From Fimbriimonadaceae bacterium (GTDB taxonomy: Bacteria > Armatimonadota > Fimbriimonadia > Fimbriimonadales > Fimbriimonadaceae): DNA of 54,909 nt. Shown here one piece after another: positions 41,905 through 50,725 of this stretch. The first letter of the stretch is position 1. Each line of letters opens with the position of its first letter. A program made the position numbers and the translations under genes. The notes below the pieces were generated by a model. It was not told the origin of the DNA, did not search any database, and worked only from the letters and a program-made list of their open reading frames with translations. The DNA lies in NCBI GenBank assembly GCA_019694835.1, contig JAIBBE010000174.1, forward strand, positions 1 through 54,909, read 5' to 3'.

Positions 41905-44631
41905 TCAAGGGGCGAGCCGCGGATCCCGCTTCACCTCCAGAATTGCTTCAAGCACGGTTTCTTTCTCGCTGGACGCGGCCGATTCGAGACGGACGCGCAC
42001 GTTGTAGCGACCAGGCGGCACCATCTCGGCTTGCGGCCCAATTGGCGTGTCGCCCCATATCGCCGAGATCGGAAGTCCGAACTGCCCGCGGCCACCTGTG
42101 GTTGGCGGGGGCGAAGGGCGCAGATCCCATACAAATCGCTGGGGACCAGCCGCCGTCGAGGGCCGTGTTGCAGGACGCACCCAACCGGGCAAGACCGTCA
42201 AAGCCTCGGGCGGTATGTTCGGCACCGCGTCACGACTGGAGAATTTGCGAAGCACTTTGCCCTGACCATCCAGAATCTCAATCGTTACAGTCTTCATTTC
42301 GCTCGCAAGGAAGTAGTCGATAAGTGCTCCATCGGGAGGGTTCTTTGCTGCAGGTTCGTCAGGAGGCAGCGGGGTATCGGTGTTGGTATTTCTCTCTAAC
42401 CGATACGCTGGCTGGATCGTAAAGAGAACATTCATCGGTCCGGAATTGGCCACGCCGTTGGGCCTACGAGCTTCACCTTCGGTTCGACCCCATTCTCGCA
42501 ACATTGCAAAGTTGTCCATGATCCAAAAACCACGCCCATGCGTCGCGACAACCAGGTCGTTCTCGTGAATCACAAGGTCGCGAATGGACGTCGCGGGCAT
42601 ATTGTTTCTTAGGCTCTGCCATGAACCACCGTCGTCCATCGAGACGTAAACCGCCTGTTCACTGCCGCAGAAGAGCAGGCCGGGCTTCTTCGGATCCTCG
42701 CGCACGACATTGATCGGGCCTTCGGGTAGGTCCTCAACGATTCTCTTCCAAGTTTTCCCGAAGTCGTGGGTTCTGTAAATGTAGGGTGCTTGGTCATCAC
42801 AGCGAATGCGGTTCACGGCTGCATAGGCGGTTCCTTTTTGGAAATGACCAGCGTCCATCAAGGAAATTTTTGACCATGAGGTGATCCCGGGAGGAGTAAC
42901 GTTCGTCCATTTCTTACCGCCATCGAGTGTAATCCAGATGAGACCATCATCGGTGCCGCACCAAATCACATCGGTGTCCAAAGGCGATGGCGCAACGGTG
43001 TAAATCACTCCTCGACGGGGCATTGTCTTCAGCTCGGTGGAATTGAATTTGCCGACCGATTCAGGTATGTCCCATGTCTCTCTTGAGAGATCGGGGGAGA
43101 TCACCTTCCAACTCAGGCCGCCATTGCGGGTCACGAACAGAACATTCCCTGCGTAATAGAGCGCTTGCGGATCCTTTCGTGAAAACAACAGGGGTGCGGT
43201 TCGAAGAGTTCGGTGCGGCTGCTTCGGTCGGCGATCTTCGACGAGGCCGGTGACCTTGTCGTATCGATTGACACGACCACCGAAAACGTAGCGCGAATCG
43301 AGGGGATCAGGGGCAAGGTAGGCGTACTCATCGCCACCGGCAGGATGCCACTCCCGGAAGGTAATTTGCCCATCATTTCCACGGCTGGAAACCATGGCCG
43401 AGCCGCTCTCCTGTTGGCCACCATAAACACTGTATGGAAACTCGCTATCGGTTGCGACATGATACATTTGGGCGGTCGATTGGTTATACCAGCTGCTCCA
43501 CGTTTCCCCTCCGTTGAGAGATATTGCGGCACCTTGATCAGCGGCTGTCATAATGATCTGTGGGTTATTTGGATTGATCCAAATTCGGTGATAATCATCG
43601 CCACCGGGCGATCCCTTCAGACAGACAAAGGACTTGCCGCCATCCTCAGAGCGGTAAAAGCTCGTGTCGGCCACATACACCACTTCAGGATTTTTCGGGT
43701 CAACTTTGACCTCGGCGAAGTCATCGCCTCGGCTGACGAGTCTCCGCTCCGAGTTCACCTTACGCCAGGTAAGTCCCGCATCGTCGGAACGGTAGAGTCC
43801 ACTCTCCTCCCGAGCATCGACGGTTGCGTACAACACTGCGGTTTTCGAAGGTGCAATCGCGAATCCGATACGGCCTAAGCCCTGCGCAAAGGTTGGCAGA
43901 CCTGAAGTCAATTGTGTCCACGTATCACCGCCATCGGAGGACTTGAACAGCCCACTGCCCGGCCCTTGCCAGCGCCCATTCTCCCAAGGTCCCTGCCGGG
44001 CCTCCCAAAGCGCTGCGTAAACGACTTTCGAGTCGCTCGGATCAACGGTAACTTGGATCGCACCGGTGTCCACGTCTTTGAACAGCACTCCTTGCCACGA
44101 CTTCCCGCCGTCACTTGTGCGATACACTCCTCGTTGATCGTTCGGCCCATAGGGGTGTCCCAACGCGGCCACGAAAACCCTGTCCGGATCGCGGGGATCG
44201 ACGCAGATGCCGCCAATCTGCTGGACGCCTTTCAGGCCGAGATGCGACCACGTCTTGCCCCCGTCGGTCGAACGATACATGCCATCGCCGGTGGACAAGT
44301 CCGGGCGCTGAAGCCCTTCTCCGCTACCAACGTAGATCACGTCGGGGTTCGACGGCGCGACCATTACGTCTCCGATGGACCCGGTGGGTTGGTCGTCGAA
44401 GATAGGCTTCCAAGTGCGCCCAGCGTCGGTGGTTTTCCAGACACCACCATTGTTAACCCCCATGTAAAACGTGAAGGGCTGGTCCGCAATGCCGCAGGCA
44501 CCGACCGTTCGGCCTCCTCGAAAAGGACCAATGCAGCGCCACTGCAGATTGTCGAAGAGACCGGGTTTCATCGTAGGAGAGGCTAACACAGAGATCCCTG
44601 AGAACGCCAGGGCGGCAAGCATGCCAAGCAT
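41905..44631 (-). CDS. Secreted BNR/sortilin-like beta-propeller protein
   Basis: 908 residues with a signal peptide (MLGMLAALAFSGISVLA). It opens LQWRCIGPFRGGRTVGACGI, then has many Asp-box repeats of the form S-x-D-G-G-x-T-W (YRSTDGGKTWSHL, YRTSDGGKSWQG, FKSSDGGDTWTQL, SRSDDAGLTW-like). These form two propellers as in VPS10/sortilin-like proteins and oligoxyloglucan hydrolases. The C-terminal third is a beta domain near PPGRYNVRVRLESA. It is found across soil bacteria without an assigned function. A TAACAT box lies 6 bases before the ATG. Confidence 0.88.
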   Translation of the reverse strand: MLGMLAALAFSGISVLASPTMKPGLFDNLQWRCIGPFRGGRTVGACGIADQPFTFYMGVNNGGVWKTTDAGRTWKPIFDDQPTGSIGDVMVAPSNPDVIYVGSGEGLQRPDLSTGDGMYRSTDGGKTWSHLGLKGVQQIGGICVDPRDPDRVFVAALGHPYGPNDQRGVYRTSDGGKSWQGVLFKDVDTGAIQVTVDPSDSKVVYAALWEARQGPWENGRWQGPGSGLFKSSDGGDTWTQLTSGLPTFAQGLGRIGFAIAPSKTAVLYATVDAREESGLYRSDDAGLTWRKVNSERRLVSRGDDFAEVKVDPKNPEVVYVADTSFYRSEDGGKSFVCLKGSPGGDDYHRIWINPNNPQIIMTAADQGAAISLNGGETWSSWYNQSTAQMYHVATDSEFPYSVYGGQQESGSAMVSSRGNDGQITFREWHPAGGDEYAYLAPDPLDSRYVFGGRVNRYDKVTGLVEDRRPKQPHRTLRTAPLLFSRKDPQALYYAGNVLFVTRNGGLSWKVISPDLSRETWDIPESVGKFNSTELKTMPRRGVIYTVAPSPLDTDVIWCGTDDGLIWITLDGGKKWTNVTPPGITSWSKISLMDAGHFQKGTAYAAVNRIRCDDQAPYIYRTHDFGKTWKRIVEDLPEGPINVVREDPKKPGLLFCGSEQAVYVSMDDGGSWQSLRNNMPATSIRDLVIHENDLVVATHGRGFWIMDNFAMLREWGRTEGEARRPNGVANSGPMNVLFTIQPAYRLERNTNTDTPLPPDEPAAKNPPDGALIDYFLASEMKTVTIEILDGQGKVLRKFSSRDAVPNIPPEALTVLPGWVRPATRPSTAAGPQRFVWDLRPSPPPTTGGRGQFGLPISAIWGDTPIGPQAEMVPPGRYNVRVRLESAASSEKETVLEAILEVKRDPRLAP

Positions 44632-44637
44632 GGTTCG

Positions 44638-44643
44638 ATGTTA
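44638..44643 (-). promoter_or_regulatory. -10-like box of the BNR protein gene
   Basis: Minus-strand TAACAT (44643-44638) ending 6 bases before the ATG at 44631; no Shine-Dalgarno. Confidence 0.35.
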
Positions 44644-44871
44644 GCCGATCAGAGGATGCCCTTGAAGTGGAGGAGTCCCCATTACCTGGGGAGCAGAAAT
44701 TCAGGTCACCGATAGGATAGCATCGTGCGTGATGCCGCCGTTCCAAAATAGCCTTCTTGATGGCTCATCGAGTAACCACGATCTGCAGCTTGAGCTTCCG
44801 AAGTTGGTGATTCAGGTAATATTGAGCAAACTGAAAGAGGTCCAAGAGCCAACGCTTTGGACGGAGTCGTT

Positions 44872-45774
44872 GTGAGGCGCGGATATGTCATTCTTCTGGC
44901 GGCTGGCGCGGTGGGATGCGGGCCATCGCCGACTCCTCAGGTGGCAAAACGCGCCGCCTTTTCAGGCCCCATCGAGATTGATGGAGGGCGCGAGATGTAC
45001 GTCGAGAGCCGAGGCAATGGAACGCCGACGGTGGTGTTCATCTCCGGCTTTCAAGGCGCCTTTGATGATTGGACCACGGTGAGCATCGGTGGCAAACTGA
45101 TGGAGTCAGAAGGAAGCGCCTTGCTGGAAACCGCGAAACTGACGCACGTATTCGCCTACGACCGGCCCGGGACGACGCGCATCAATGGCAAGCCAACCCC
45201 AAGCACGCCGGTAACACAGCCGACGTCGGCAGCGGACGGCGTCCGCGACCTCCATGCGCTCCTCATCGCGGCCAAGGAACCAGGGCCGTTCGTCTTGGTG
45301 GCACATTCGATGGGAGGCGTCATTGCCCGGTTGTACGCCAGCCGATATCCTGACCAAGTGGTCGGCCTCGTTCTCGTCGATCCGGGCTCGGAGTTCTTGA
45401 AATCCTCGCTGACGTCGGAACAATGGTCCAGGTTTGTCAGGGCTGCGAAAGCTCCTGGTCCCAGTAAGGAATTGGAGTTGGCAGACTACCAAGCCAGCGC
45501 CGCCGAACTACTGGAAGCCCCATCGATAAGGAGAATGCCGGTCATCGTCCTCACGGCTGACAAGCCATTCGAGTTTGGCGCAGGTGGTTCCGAGACATGG
45601 TCAGCATGGGTTGACGCACAGTCTCGCCTGGCTGAGCGGCTTCCAGCAAGGCATATCAAGAAGACCAATAGCGGTCACGGTATCCAACTTGAACAGCCGC
45701 AATTGGTCGCCCGAGCAATCAGGGACGTCGTCGAAGCTGTTCGCGATCCAGCCCAATGGAATAGCGGAGACTGA
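44872..45774 (+). CDS. Lipoprotein alpha/beta hydrolase
   Basis: 300 residues. GTG at 44872 has GGAG 5 bases upstream and gives a lipoprotein signal (VRRGYVILLAAGAVGC). The hydrolase fold shows VVFISGFQGAFDDW, the nucleophile elbow LVAHSMGGVIARL, LVDPGSEF for the acid site and NSGHGIQLEQP for the His. The substrate is not known. Its stop overlaps the ATG of the DUF4288 gene (TGATG). Confidence 0.85.
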   Translation: MRRGYVILLAAGAVGCGPSPTPQVAKRAAFSGPIEIDGGREMYVESRGNGTPTVVFISGFQGAFDDWTTVSIGGKLMESEGSALLETAKLTHVFAYDRPGTTRINGKPTPSTPVTQPTSAADGVRDLHALLIAAKEPGPFVLVAHSMGGVIARLYASRYPDQVVGLVLVDPGSEFLKSSLTSEQWSRFVRAAKAPGPSKELELADYQASAAELLEAPSIRRMPVIVLTADKPFEFGAGGSETWSAWVDAQSRLAERLPARHIKKTNSGHGIQLEQPQLVARAIRDVVEAVRDPAQWNSGD

Positions 45775-46109
45775 TGTCAGACGGCGAGTGGTACTTGGTG
45801 GTTGCATTCTTCGCATCCCGAATCGATGGTGTGCTTCTCGATGATGCGCTTTATGAAGAGATTCATTATATTGTCAAAGCTGAGTCCCTTGAGGATGCAA
45901 GGGAACATGCAGAAGAGTTGAGTCGCTCGCAGTGTCATTCTTACTCAAATGTTTCTGGAGAATCCGTCGCCTGGGAGCTTGCCTGTCCTCCGATAGTGAA
46001 AGAGAAGGATGCCCCTCCCTCAAGCGGTACGGAGGTATTCAGCAGGTTTCTCGACGCTGGTACGTTCCGAGCGCTCGCCGAATCAGGCCCCGTTGCCGAG
46101 GACGAGTAA
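45774..46109 (+). CDS. DUF4288 family protein
   Basis: 111 residues. EWYLVVAFFASRIDG, YEEIHYIVKAESLEDAREHAEEL and a short C-terminus match DUF4288, a small family of unknown function. It is translationally coupled to the hydrolase upstream. Lower GC than most neighbours. Confidence 0.7.
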   Translation: MSDGEWYLVVAFFASRIDGVLLDDALYEEIHYIVKAESLEDAREHAEELSRSQCHSYSNVSGESVAWELACPPIVKEKDAPPSSGTEVFSRFLDAGTFRALAESGPVAEDE

Positions 46110-46207
46110 GCACTCTGTTAGTCTCCGTCGACCGCAACAGATAAGCAGGGACGATACACCCTTGACTACGAACGCGACTCGACAAAGCCGCGACGTAGGA
46201 GAGAACC

Positions 46208-46768
46208 ATGAAATTCGTAAACGCTATCCAACTATTCAGCCTTTTTGTACTTTCGGTTGCTGTCACTTCCAAGAGCCAAGCAACCATTATCAATGGCGAC
46301 TTTGCCACCGACTTAAGCAGTTGGACCTCGACACCGGCCGGCGGCACTACGTGGCAGCGTGACCCCAACGCACCGGCACCCGGCAGCGGATTTGCCCGCA
46401 TTGCGCAAGGCGCCAACTTCAAGCCAACCGATCCGTTCGACTGCGGAGAAAACTCAACGCATGAATACTGTACCGTCAGCTTCCGGTACCGAACTCACAA
46501 CAACGGTGATCAGCCCAATCCCCTGCGGATTACCGGATCAGGCAACCTGGATCGCCGACTTCCCGCTTCGAACGTCTGGACAAACGGAGTGGTCTTCCTT
46601 GGGTTCTGCGGCCCGAACAAGGTCATACAGTTTACGTCCGTCAAGGGTCAAGTTGATATCGACGATGTCGTCGATTCTTGTATGGCCGTTCCGGAACCGG
46701 GAAGCATGCTGGCGACCGGGACCGGCGTTGCGAGTTTGATTGGGGCACGCATGCGCAAGCGGAGATAA
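46208..46768 (+). CDS. PEP-CTERM sorting domain protein
   Basis: 186 residues with AGGAGAG before the ATG and a signal peptide (MKFVNAIQLFSLFVLSVAV, then TSKSQA). The middle is a carbohydrate-binding-like beta-sandwich with INGDFATDLSSWTST and FRYRTHNNGD, as seen in CBM-like galactose-binding folds. The C-terminus is VPEPGSMLATGTGVASLIGA then basic residues, a PEP-CTERM signal. Two Cys (DCGENSTHEYC) could form a disulfide. A terminator follows. Confidence 0.85.
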   Translation: MKFVNAIQLFSLFVLSVAVTSKSQATIINGDFATDLSSWTSTPAGGTTWQRDPNAPAPGSGFARIAQGANFKPTDPFDCGENSTHEYCTVSFRYRTHNNGDQPNPLRITGSGNLDRRLPASNVWTNGVVFLGFCGPNKVIQFTSVKGQVDIDDVVDSCMAVPEPGSMLATGTGVASLIGARMRKRR

Positions 46769-46785
46769 ACCCATACAATCCCATA

Positions 46786-46818
46786 GCAGAGCGCGAGGAA
46801 TTGCGCTCTGCTTCGTTT
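46786..46818. terminator. Terminator after the PEP-CTERM gene
   Basis: GCAGAGCGC pairs with GCGCTCTGC (9 bp, perfect) around GAGGAATT, followed by TTCGTTT. It also lies just before the stop of the convergent permease gene. Confidence 0.75.
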
Positions 46819-46827
46819 CGAAAATCC

Positions 46828-47613
46828 TTAGGAACTTGCGCTGGTGTAATGCGACAAGGCGTAGTTCCAAAACCACCGCGCGAAGAAGAACGCGCCAAAT
46901 GACCAAGCGACTCCAATACCGACCATGCCCGGATCAAACCCTTTCACGAGCTGCTTCGCAGGTATGGTCGCGATAAATGCGAGGGGAACGAAGTAGGTGA
47001 GAACGCGCTGCAATCCAGTGCTATAGATGTCCAGCGGATAGCGCGCGACCTGCATGACCGTTTCGCCCAAAACCCAAAGATTATCAACGCGAACAAGCCA
47101 TATCCCAAGCGTCATCAAGGCCATGTTGAACGCATAGAACAGCAACGTCGAAGCAGCCGTTAGGGTCAGGTAGCCGAGCCATTGAAGCGCATCAGGGTGG
47201 ATTCCCGCCTGAACTGTCCCGACAACGATCATCGCGAGACCTGCCAGCAGAGTGCCGACTTGGTCGAAGTTGAATTTCCGCGTCGAAACCCAGAATTGAG
47301 TGTCGACAGGCTTCGTGATCACGAAGTCGAGCGTGCCACGCCGTACCTGCTCGGGAATCTCCTGCAGCGACATGAAGAACGCGCTGACCACGGCATTCAT
47401 CACGAAGCACGTCGCGGCAAGGATGAATGCCTCGCCCCGTGACCAACCCGCGACCGACTCGGTGTTCCGATAGACGACCAAGATCAGGAGCAGAAAGAAA
47501 ACGATCCAGACGATGTTTTGGGCGACCTTGGCGAAGAAGTTCGCCTTGAATTCAAGCTCACGGGCGAATGAACTGACGAAGAACGTCTTGTAGATTCGCC
47601 AGTACCTTCTCAC
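46828..47613 (-). CDS. ABC-2 family transporter permease (DUF990-like)
   Basis: 261 residues with six hydrophobic segments. The start RRYWRIYKTFFVSSFARELEFK, and EIPEQVRRGTLDFVITKPVDTQF, are typical of the ABC2_membrane_6 family. Partner ATPase and second permease are absent here. GTG at 47613, 6 bases after a GGTAACAT box, ten bases after the stop of the STAS-Usp gene, so an internal promoter or read-through is possible. Confidence 0.82.
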   Translation of the reverse strand: MRRYWRIYKTFFVSSFARELEFKANFFAKVAQNIVWIVFFLLLILVVYRNTESVAGWSRGEAFILAATCFVMNAVVSAFFMSLQEIPEQVRRGTLDFVITKPVDTQFWVSTRKFNFDQVGTLLAGLAMIVVGTVQAGIHPDALQWLGYLTLTAASTLLFYAFNMALMTLGIWLVRVDNLWVLGETVMQVARYPLDIYSTGLQRVLTYFVPLAFIATIPAKQLVKGFDPGMVGIGVAWSFGAFFFARWFWNYALSHYTSASS

Positions 47614-47619
47614 GCTCCG

Positions 47620-47625
47620 ATGTTA
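47620..47625 (-). promoter_or_regulatory. -10-like box of the ABC permease gene
   Basis: Minus-strand GGTAACAT, TAACAT ending 6 bases before the GTG at 47613. It overlaps the stop of the upstream gene. Confidence 0.35.
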
Positions 47626-48423
47626 CCGCCCAGAATTGCCGGGGCCGCGCACGAAGGTCAACGGCGCGCTCACCCGCGCCATGATGAGCTTGGCCAGTTT
47701 TAGTTCGGCGTCTACCGATGAAGGAAGGGAGGACAATCCAATGATCACCTGTGTTGGCGACATCTCTTCAAGAGCGTCGGCAAGGGCAGAGGGCACGTCA
47801 CGAGCTCGTTCGAGTTGTATCGTGTTCTGAATTCCGGACGCCTCGAAAACCTGCTGCGCACTGCCGAGGGCTTGGGCGGCCGCCGCTTCGTCTTGCGGCA
47901 ACGGAGCCTGGAGCGGCAGGTCGCGAGGCACGATGAGAGGGTAGACGACTTTGATCTCGGAAGGCGTCGCTGTCGCCATCTTTCGGGCGATCTTCAGCAC
48001 GTGCTCATCGCTGTCGTTGCCCATGAGGCAGACGAGAATCTTCTTCAGGTCAGCTTGGTGCTTCTTCTTCTTCTTCTCGTCTTCGCCCTTACTCAGCAGG
48101 TCGAGCGACCGACGCGCTTCTTCCACCGATAGCGCGATAGGAAGCTGCGATCGCACCTCGGGGACCGACTTGAGAACTTCCATCACCTGGGGCGGAACGG
48201 CCGCGACGATGATGCGGGCGTCGTGGCTTTCAATGAAATTCATCGCGTCGACGAAGGTATCGGCGCCTTCGCGAGTGCACTCGGTGATGCCGCTGAAATC
48301 GATGATCACTCCGGCCGGGTGGCGACGAAGAGTCAGCGAGATCGCGGTGTGAATCGTGTCCCAGAAGTTCGAGCGCAGAACGCCGGACAGGACGATCACG
48401 TCCTCGTAGGACTCGACAATCAT
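47623..48423 (-). CDS. STAS domain fused to a universal-stress-like domain
   Basis: 266 residues. Residues 1-100 are a STAS-like domain (VIVLSGVLRSNFWDTIHT, then AGVIIDFSGITECTREGADTF); a Lys-rich linker (EDEKKKKKHQADLKK) leads to a Usp-like alpha/beta domain (KILVCLMGNDSDEHVLKIAR and TQVIIGLSSLPSSVDAELKLA). The usual Ser after DFSGI for phosphorylation is not obvious. ATG at 48423 overlaps the stop of the transporter gene (ATGA), so it is likely a regulator of that transporter. Confidence 0.78.
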   Translation of the reverse strand: MIVESYEDVIVLSGVLRSNFWDTIHTAISLTLRRHPAGVIIDFSGITECTREGADTFVDAMNFIESHDARIIVAAVPPQVMEVLKSVPEVRSQLPIALSVEEARRSLDLLSKGEDEKKKKKHQADLKKILVCLMGNDSDEHVLKIARKMATATPSEIKVVYPLIVPRDLPLQAPLPQDEAAAAQALGSAQQVFEASGIQNTIQLERARDVPSALADALEEMSPTQVIIGLSSLPSSVDAELKLAKLIMARVSAPLTFVRGPGNSGR

Positions 48424-50261
48424 TTCAGGAAGTACCTCACGTTGGTAATCACGACGTTTTTTCGGCTGGCGAGCGCCAGTTTGAGCGCGACAGCGGCGTT
48501 GTTGTGGAGCAGACCCTGCCACCAGTGCTTCGGCACGGCCTGCGGGACGATCACGGTGATCATCTGATCGGGATCTTCCTCGAGGGCTTGGTCAATGTAG
48601 TCCGTCACCGGCTCGATCAAGGACCGATAAGGCGAGTCGAGGATGACCAAGGGGAAGTCGGCACCGAAGGAATTCCAGTCTTCCTTGACCTTTGCCACGT
48701 TCGACGGATCGAGGGTCACGTGCACGGCCCGGCAATCGCGCGCCATCGACTTGGCATAGGCAATCGCCTGCAGAATTCCCCGGTGCATGCGAGGCACGAG
48801 CAGGATGACCGTGGATCGGACACTGCCAAGCTGATCCTCTGGCCCAAGAGTCAGCTCACGCGCCAGGTAGTTGTAGTGCCGCTTGATTCCCCAGAACAGA
48901 AGCAAGAGGAGACTGATCGCGACGGCAATGAGCCACGCTCCTTCCGTGAACTTCGTGATCAGCAGAACCCACGTCACGAAGAACGTGACCAAGGCACCGA
49001 CCAGGCTAATCCAGAACTTGAATCCGAAGTTCCTGGCCTTGCTCCACTTCGCGACCATCCCGCTCTGGCTCATCGTGAAGGAAATGAAGACGCCGACCGC
49101 GTACAGCGGGATGAGGGAGTGGGTGTCCGCGTGGTAGATGACGATCAGCCCCATCGCGAGAAGGGTCAGCAGGATGATGCCGTTTTGGAAGACCAGGCGG
49201 TCGCCAATCGAACCCAGCTGACGAGGAAGGTAGCCGTCGCGGGCGATGAACTGCGAAAGGCGGGGGAAATCGGCGAAGGCGGTATTCGCGGCGAGGAACA
49301 GGATCGTCGCCGTGGCCACCTGAATCAAGTAGAACATGAACGAGCCGTTGCCAAACATCTTGGCCGCGATCTGGGCGAGCACCGTCATATAACCCGGCTC
49401 GCCGGACTTCATCGGCACGATTGCGTAGTGATCGGCGACCCAGCTGACCCCCATGAACATCGCCAACAGCAACACGACCATGAGGAAAAGGGTCTTCGCC
49501 GCGTTCTTGGCCTCGGGGGGACGAAACGCTTGAACGCCGTCTGCGATCGCCTCGGTTCCCGTCAGCGCCGTACAGCTAGCGGCGAATCCACGGAGAAGCA
49601 GAATGAGGCCGATCGCGTGGATAGGCTCGTTCACGGCCGTGGGGAATACGCTCGGCGGCGCGTGCTGCGGCTCGCCCATCGCGCGAACAATCGCGAAGCC
49701 AATCGTGACGATGACGGCAACCACGAAGGTATAGGTGGGAACCGCGAAGAGCACGCCGCTTTCCTTTGCCCCGCGCAGGTTCATCAAGCCGATGAAGCCG
49801 ATCGCAAGCAGAGCGATGGGCACGCCATACTGCTGCGAACCCGGAGCCATCGACACAATCGCCGCGACTGCCGACGACACCGACACCGCGACGGTGAGGA
49901 TGTAGTCGATCAGAAGCGCCGCACCCGCAACCCGCCCCGCCATCGAGCCCAGGTTCTCGGTCGAGACAAGGTAGGTGCCGCCCCCTTGAGGGTACGCGTG
50001 AATCGTCTGGAAGTAGCTGAACCCGACGATGAGCATGAGCACGCCGAGCGCAAGGGCAATCGGCATCAGGTAACTCATCCCCATCGCACCGGCCAAGACG
50101 AGCACGAGGAGGATTTCTTCCGTCGCGTAGGCGACCGACGACAGGGCGTCCGAAGCAAACACCGGCAGACCAAAAATCACCGGTAGCCGCTCGTGGTGAG
50201 CGTGCTTGGTGTGGATGGGCTTGCCGACAAGGATCCGCTTTAGGCGACTGTATAAAGACAT
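48420..50261 (-). CDS. APC-superfamily transporter, KimA-like
   Basis: 613 residues: about 12 helices, then a C-terminal soluble domain of about 150 residues. KPIHTKHAHHERLPVIFGLPVFASDALSSVAYATEEIL begins the core; AYPQGGGTYLVSTENLG and LIDYILTVAVSVSSAVAAI match KimA (YdaO), a high-affinity K+ importer that c-di-AMP inhibits in Bacillus. Amino-acid transport cannot be excluded. ATG at 50261 fits the family; another ATG is at 50276. The C-terminal domain (LVPRMHRGILQAIAYAKSMA) has a Usp-like look. A TATAAT box lies at 50290-50295. Confidence 0.82.
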   Translation of the reverse strand: MSLYSRLKRILVGKPIHTKHAHHERLPVIFGLPVFASDALSSVAYATEEILLVLVLAGAMGMSYLMPIALALGVLMLIVGFSYFQTIHAYPQGGGTYLVSTENLGSMAGRVAGAALLIDYILTVAVSVSSAVAAIVSMAPGSQQYGVPIALLAIGFIGLMNLRGAKESGVLFAVPTYTFVVAVIVTIGFAIVRAMGEPQHAPPSVFPTAVNEPIHAIGLILLLRGFAASCTALTGTEAIADGVQAFRPPEAKNAAKTLFLMVVLLLAMFMGVSWVADHYAIVPMKSGEPGYMTVLAQIAAKMFGNGSFMFYLIQVATATILFLAANTAFADFPRLSQFIARDGYLPRQLGSIGDRLVFQNGIILLTLLAMGLIVIYHADTHSLIPLYAVGVFISFTMSQSGMVAKWSKARNFGFKFWISLVGALVTFFVTWVLLITKFTEGAWLIAVAISLLLLLFWGIKRHYNYLARELTLGPEDQLGSVRSTVILLVPRMHRGILQAIAYAKSMARDCRAVHVTLDPSNVAKVKEDWNSFGADFPLVILDSPYRSLIEPVTDYIDQALEEDPDQMITVIVPQAVPKHWWQGLLHNNAAVALKLALASRKNVVITNVRYFLK

Positions 50262-50289
50262 AGCAGGCGGGTCCATCCGCCAAACCGGG

Positions 50290-50295
50290 ATTATA
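50290..50295 (-). promoter_or_regulatory. -10 box of the KimA-like transporter gene
   Basis: Perfect TATAAT on the minus strand (50295-50290), with 13 bases to the ATG at 50276 and 28 to that at 50261. The -35 side is weak. Confidence 0.5.
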
Positions 50296-50660
50296 TTCCC
50301 TTTTGGCGTCGCCTACGAGGTCTGGTCTCCATCCGCGGGAGAATGGAGGCACGGAAGAAGTCTCGCTGGCGTCCGGCCGGAAGGTGAGGGTGGTTCAGTG
50401 GAAGACGAAACAGGAGCGGAGGCGCAAACAGACAGAAGGGGATCCAAACAGGGCCCATGGTGCGCGGAGGCACCTCTACCTCCGGCAATATGCCGTGATT
50501 CGCTGGGCTAAGCCAGCAATGGGTTGACGACCTCTTCGTAAGAGTTCTTGCTGCGATTTTTGACAAGGGCATCAACTTGGGCGGGCGCCGGCCATTGCCG
50601 ACATCATTGCTAGGTTTTGCAGATAACTTGAATGTATGCACGTCGAAGCCGCGCAAGACG
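50296..50660. other. Gene-free stretch
   Basis: The gap between divergent transcripts. Frames on both strands are open in parts (for example 50303-50527 plus), but they lack start signals and look non-coding. I see no RNA family, riboswitch or strong hairpin here. Confidence 0.45.
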
Positions 50661-50665
50661 ATCGC

Positions 50666-50671
50666 TATAAT
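50666..50671 (+). promoter_or_regulatory. -10 box of the 1309-residue repeat protein
   Basis: Perfect TATAAT; TCGAAG 17 bases upstream is a weak -35. The leader is about 48 bases and includes GGAGG before the ATG. Confidence 0.5.
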
Positions 50672-50725
50672 GAAAGTGGATTTTCGCCGCACAAATGTGT
50701 GGTTTGGCTTTTCTGGAGGTTTCTC

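Noticed and set aside
44837..44851. Single copy of the AGAGGTCCAAGAG core of the 21-bp repeat
   Set aside because: Only about 15 bases match and there is no second unit, so it may be chance.
48504..50186. A 560-codon open frame on the plus strand
   Set aside because: Antisense to the KimA-like transporter; composition is rich in Arg, His and Asp as expected of a shadow frame.
50303..50527. A 74-codon frame between divergent transcripts
   Set aside because: No ribosome site, no promoter in phase and a composition like non-coding shadow frames.
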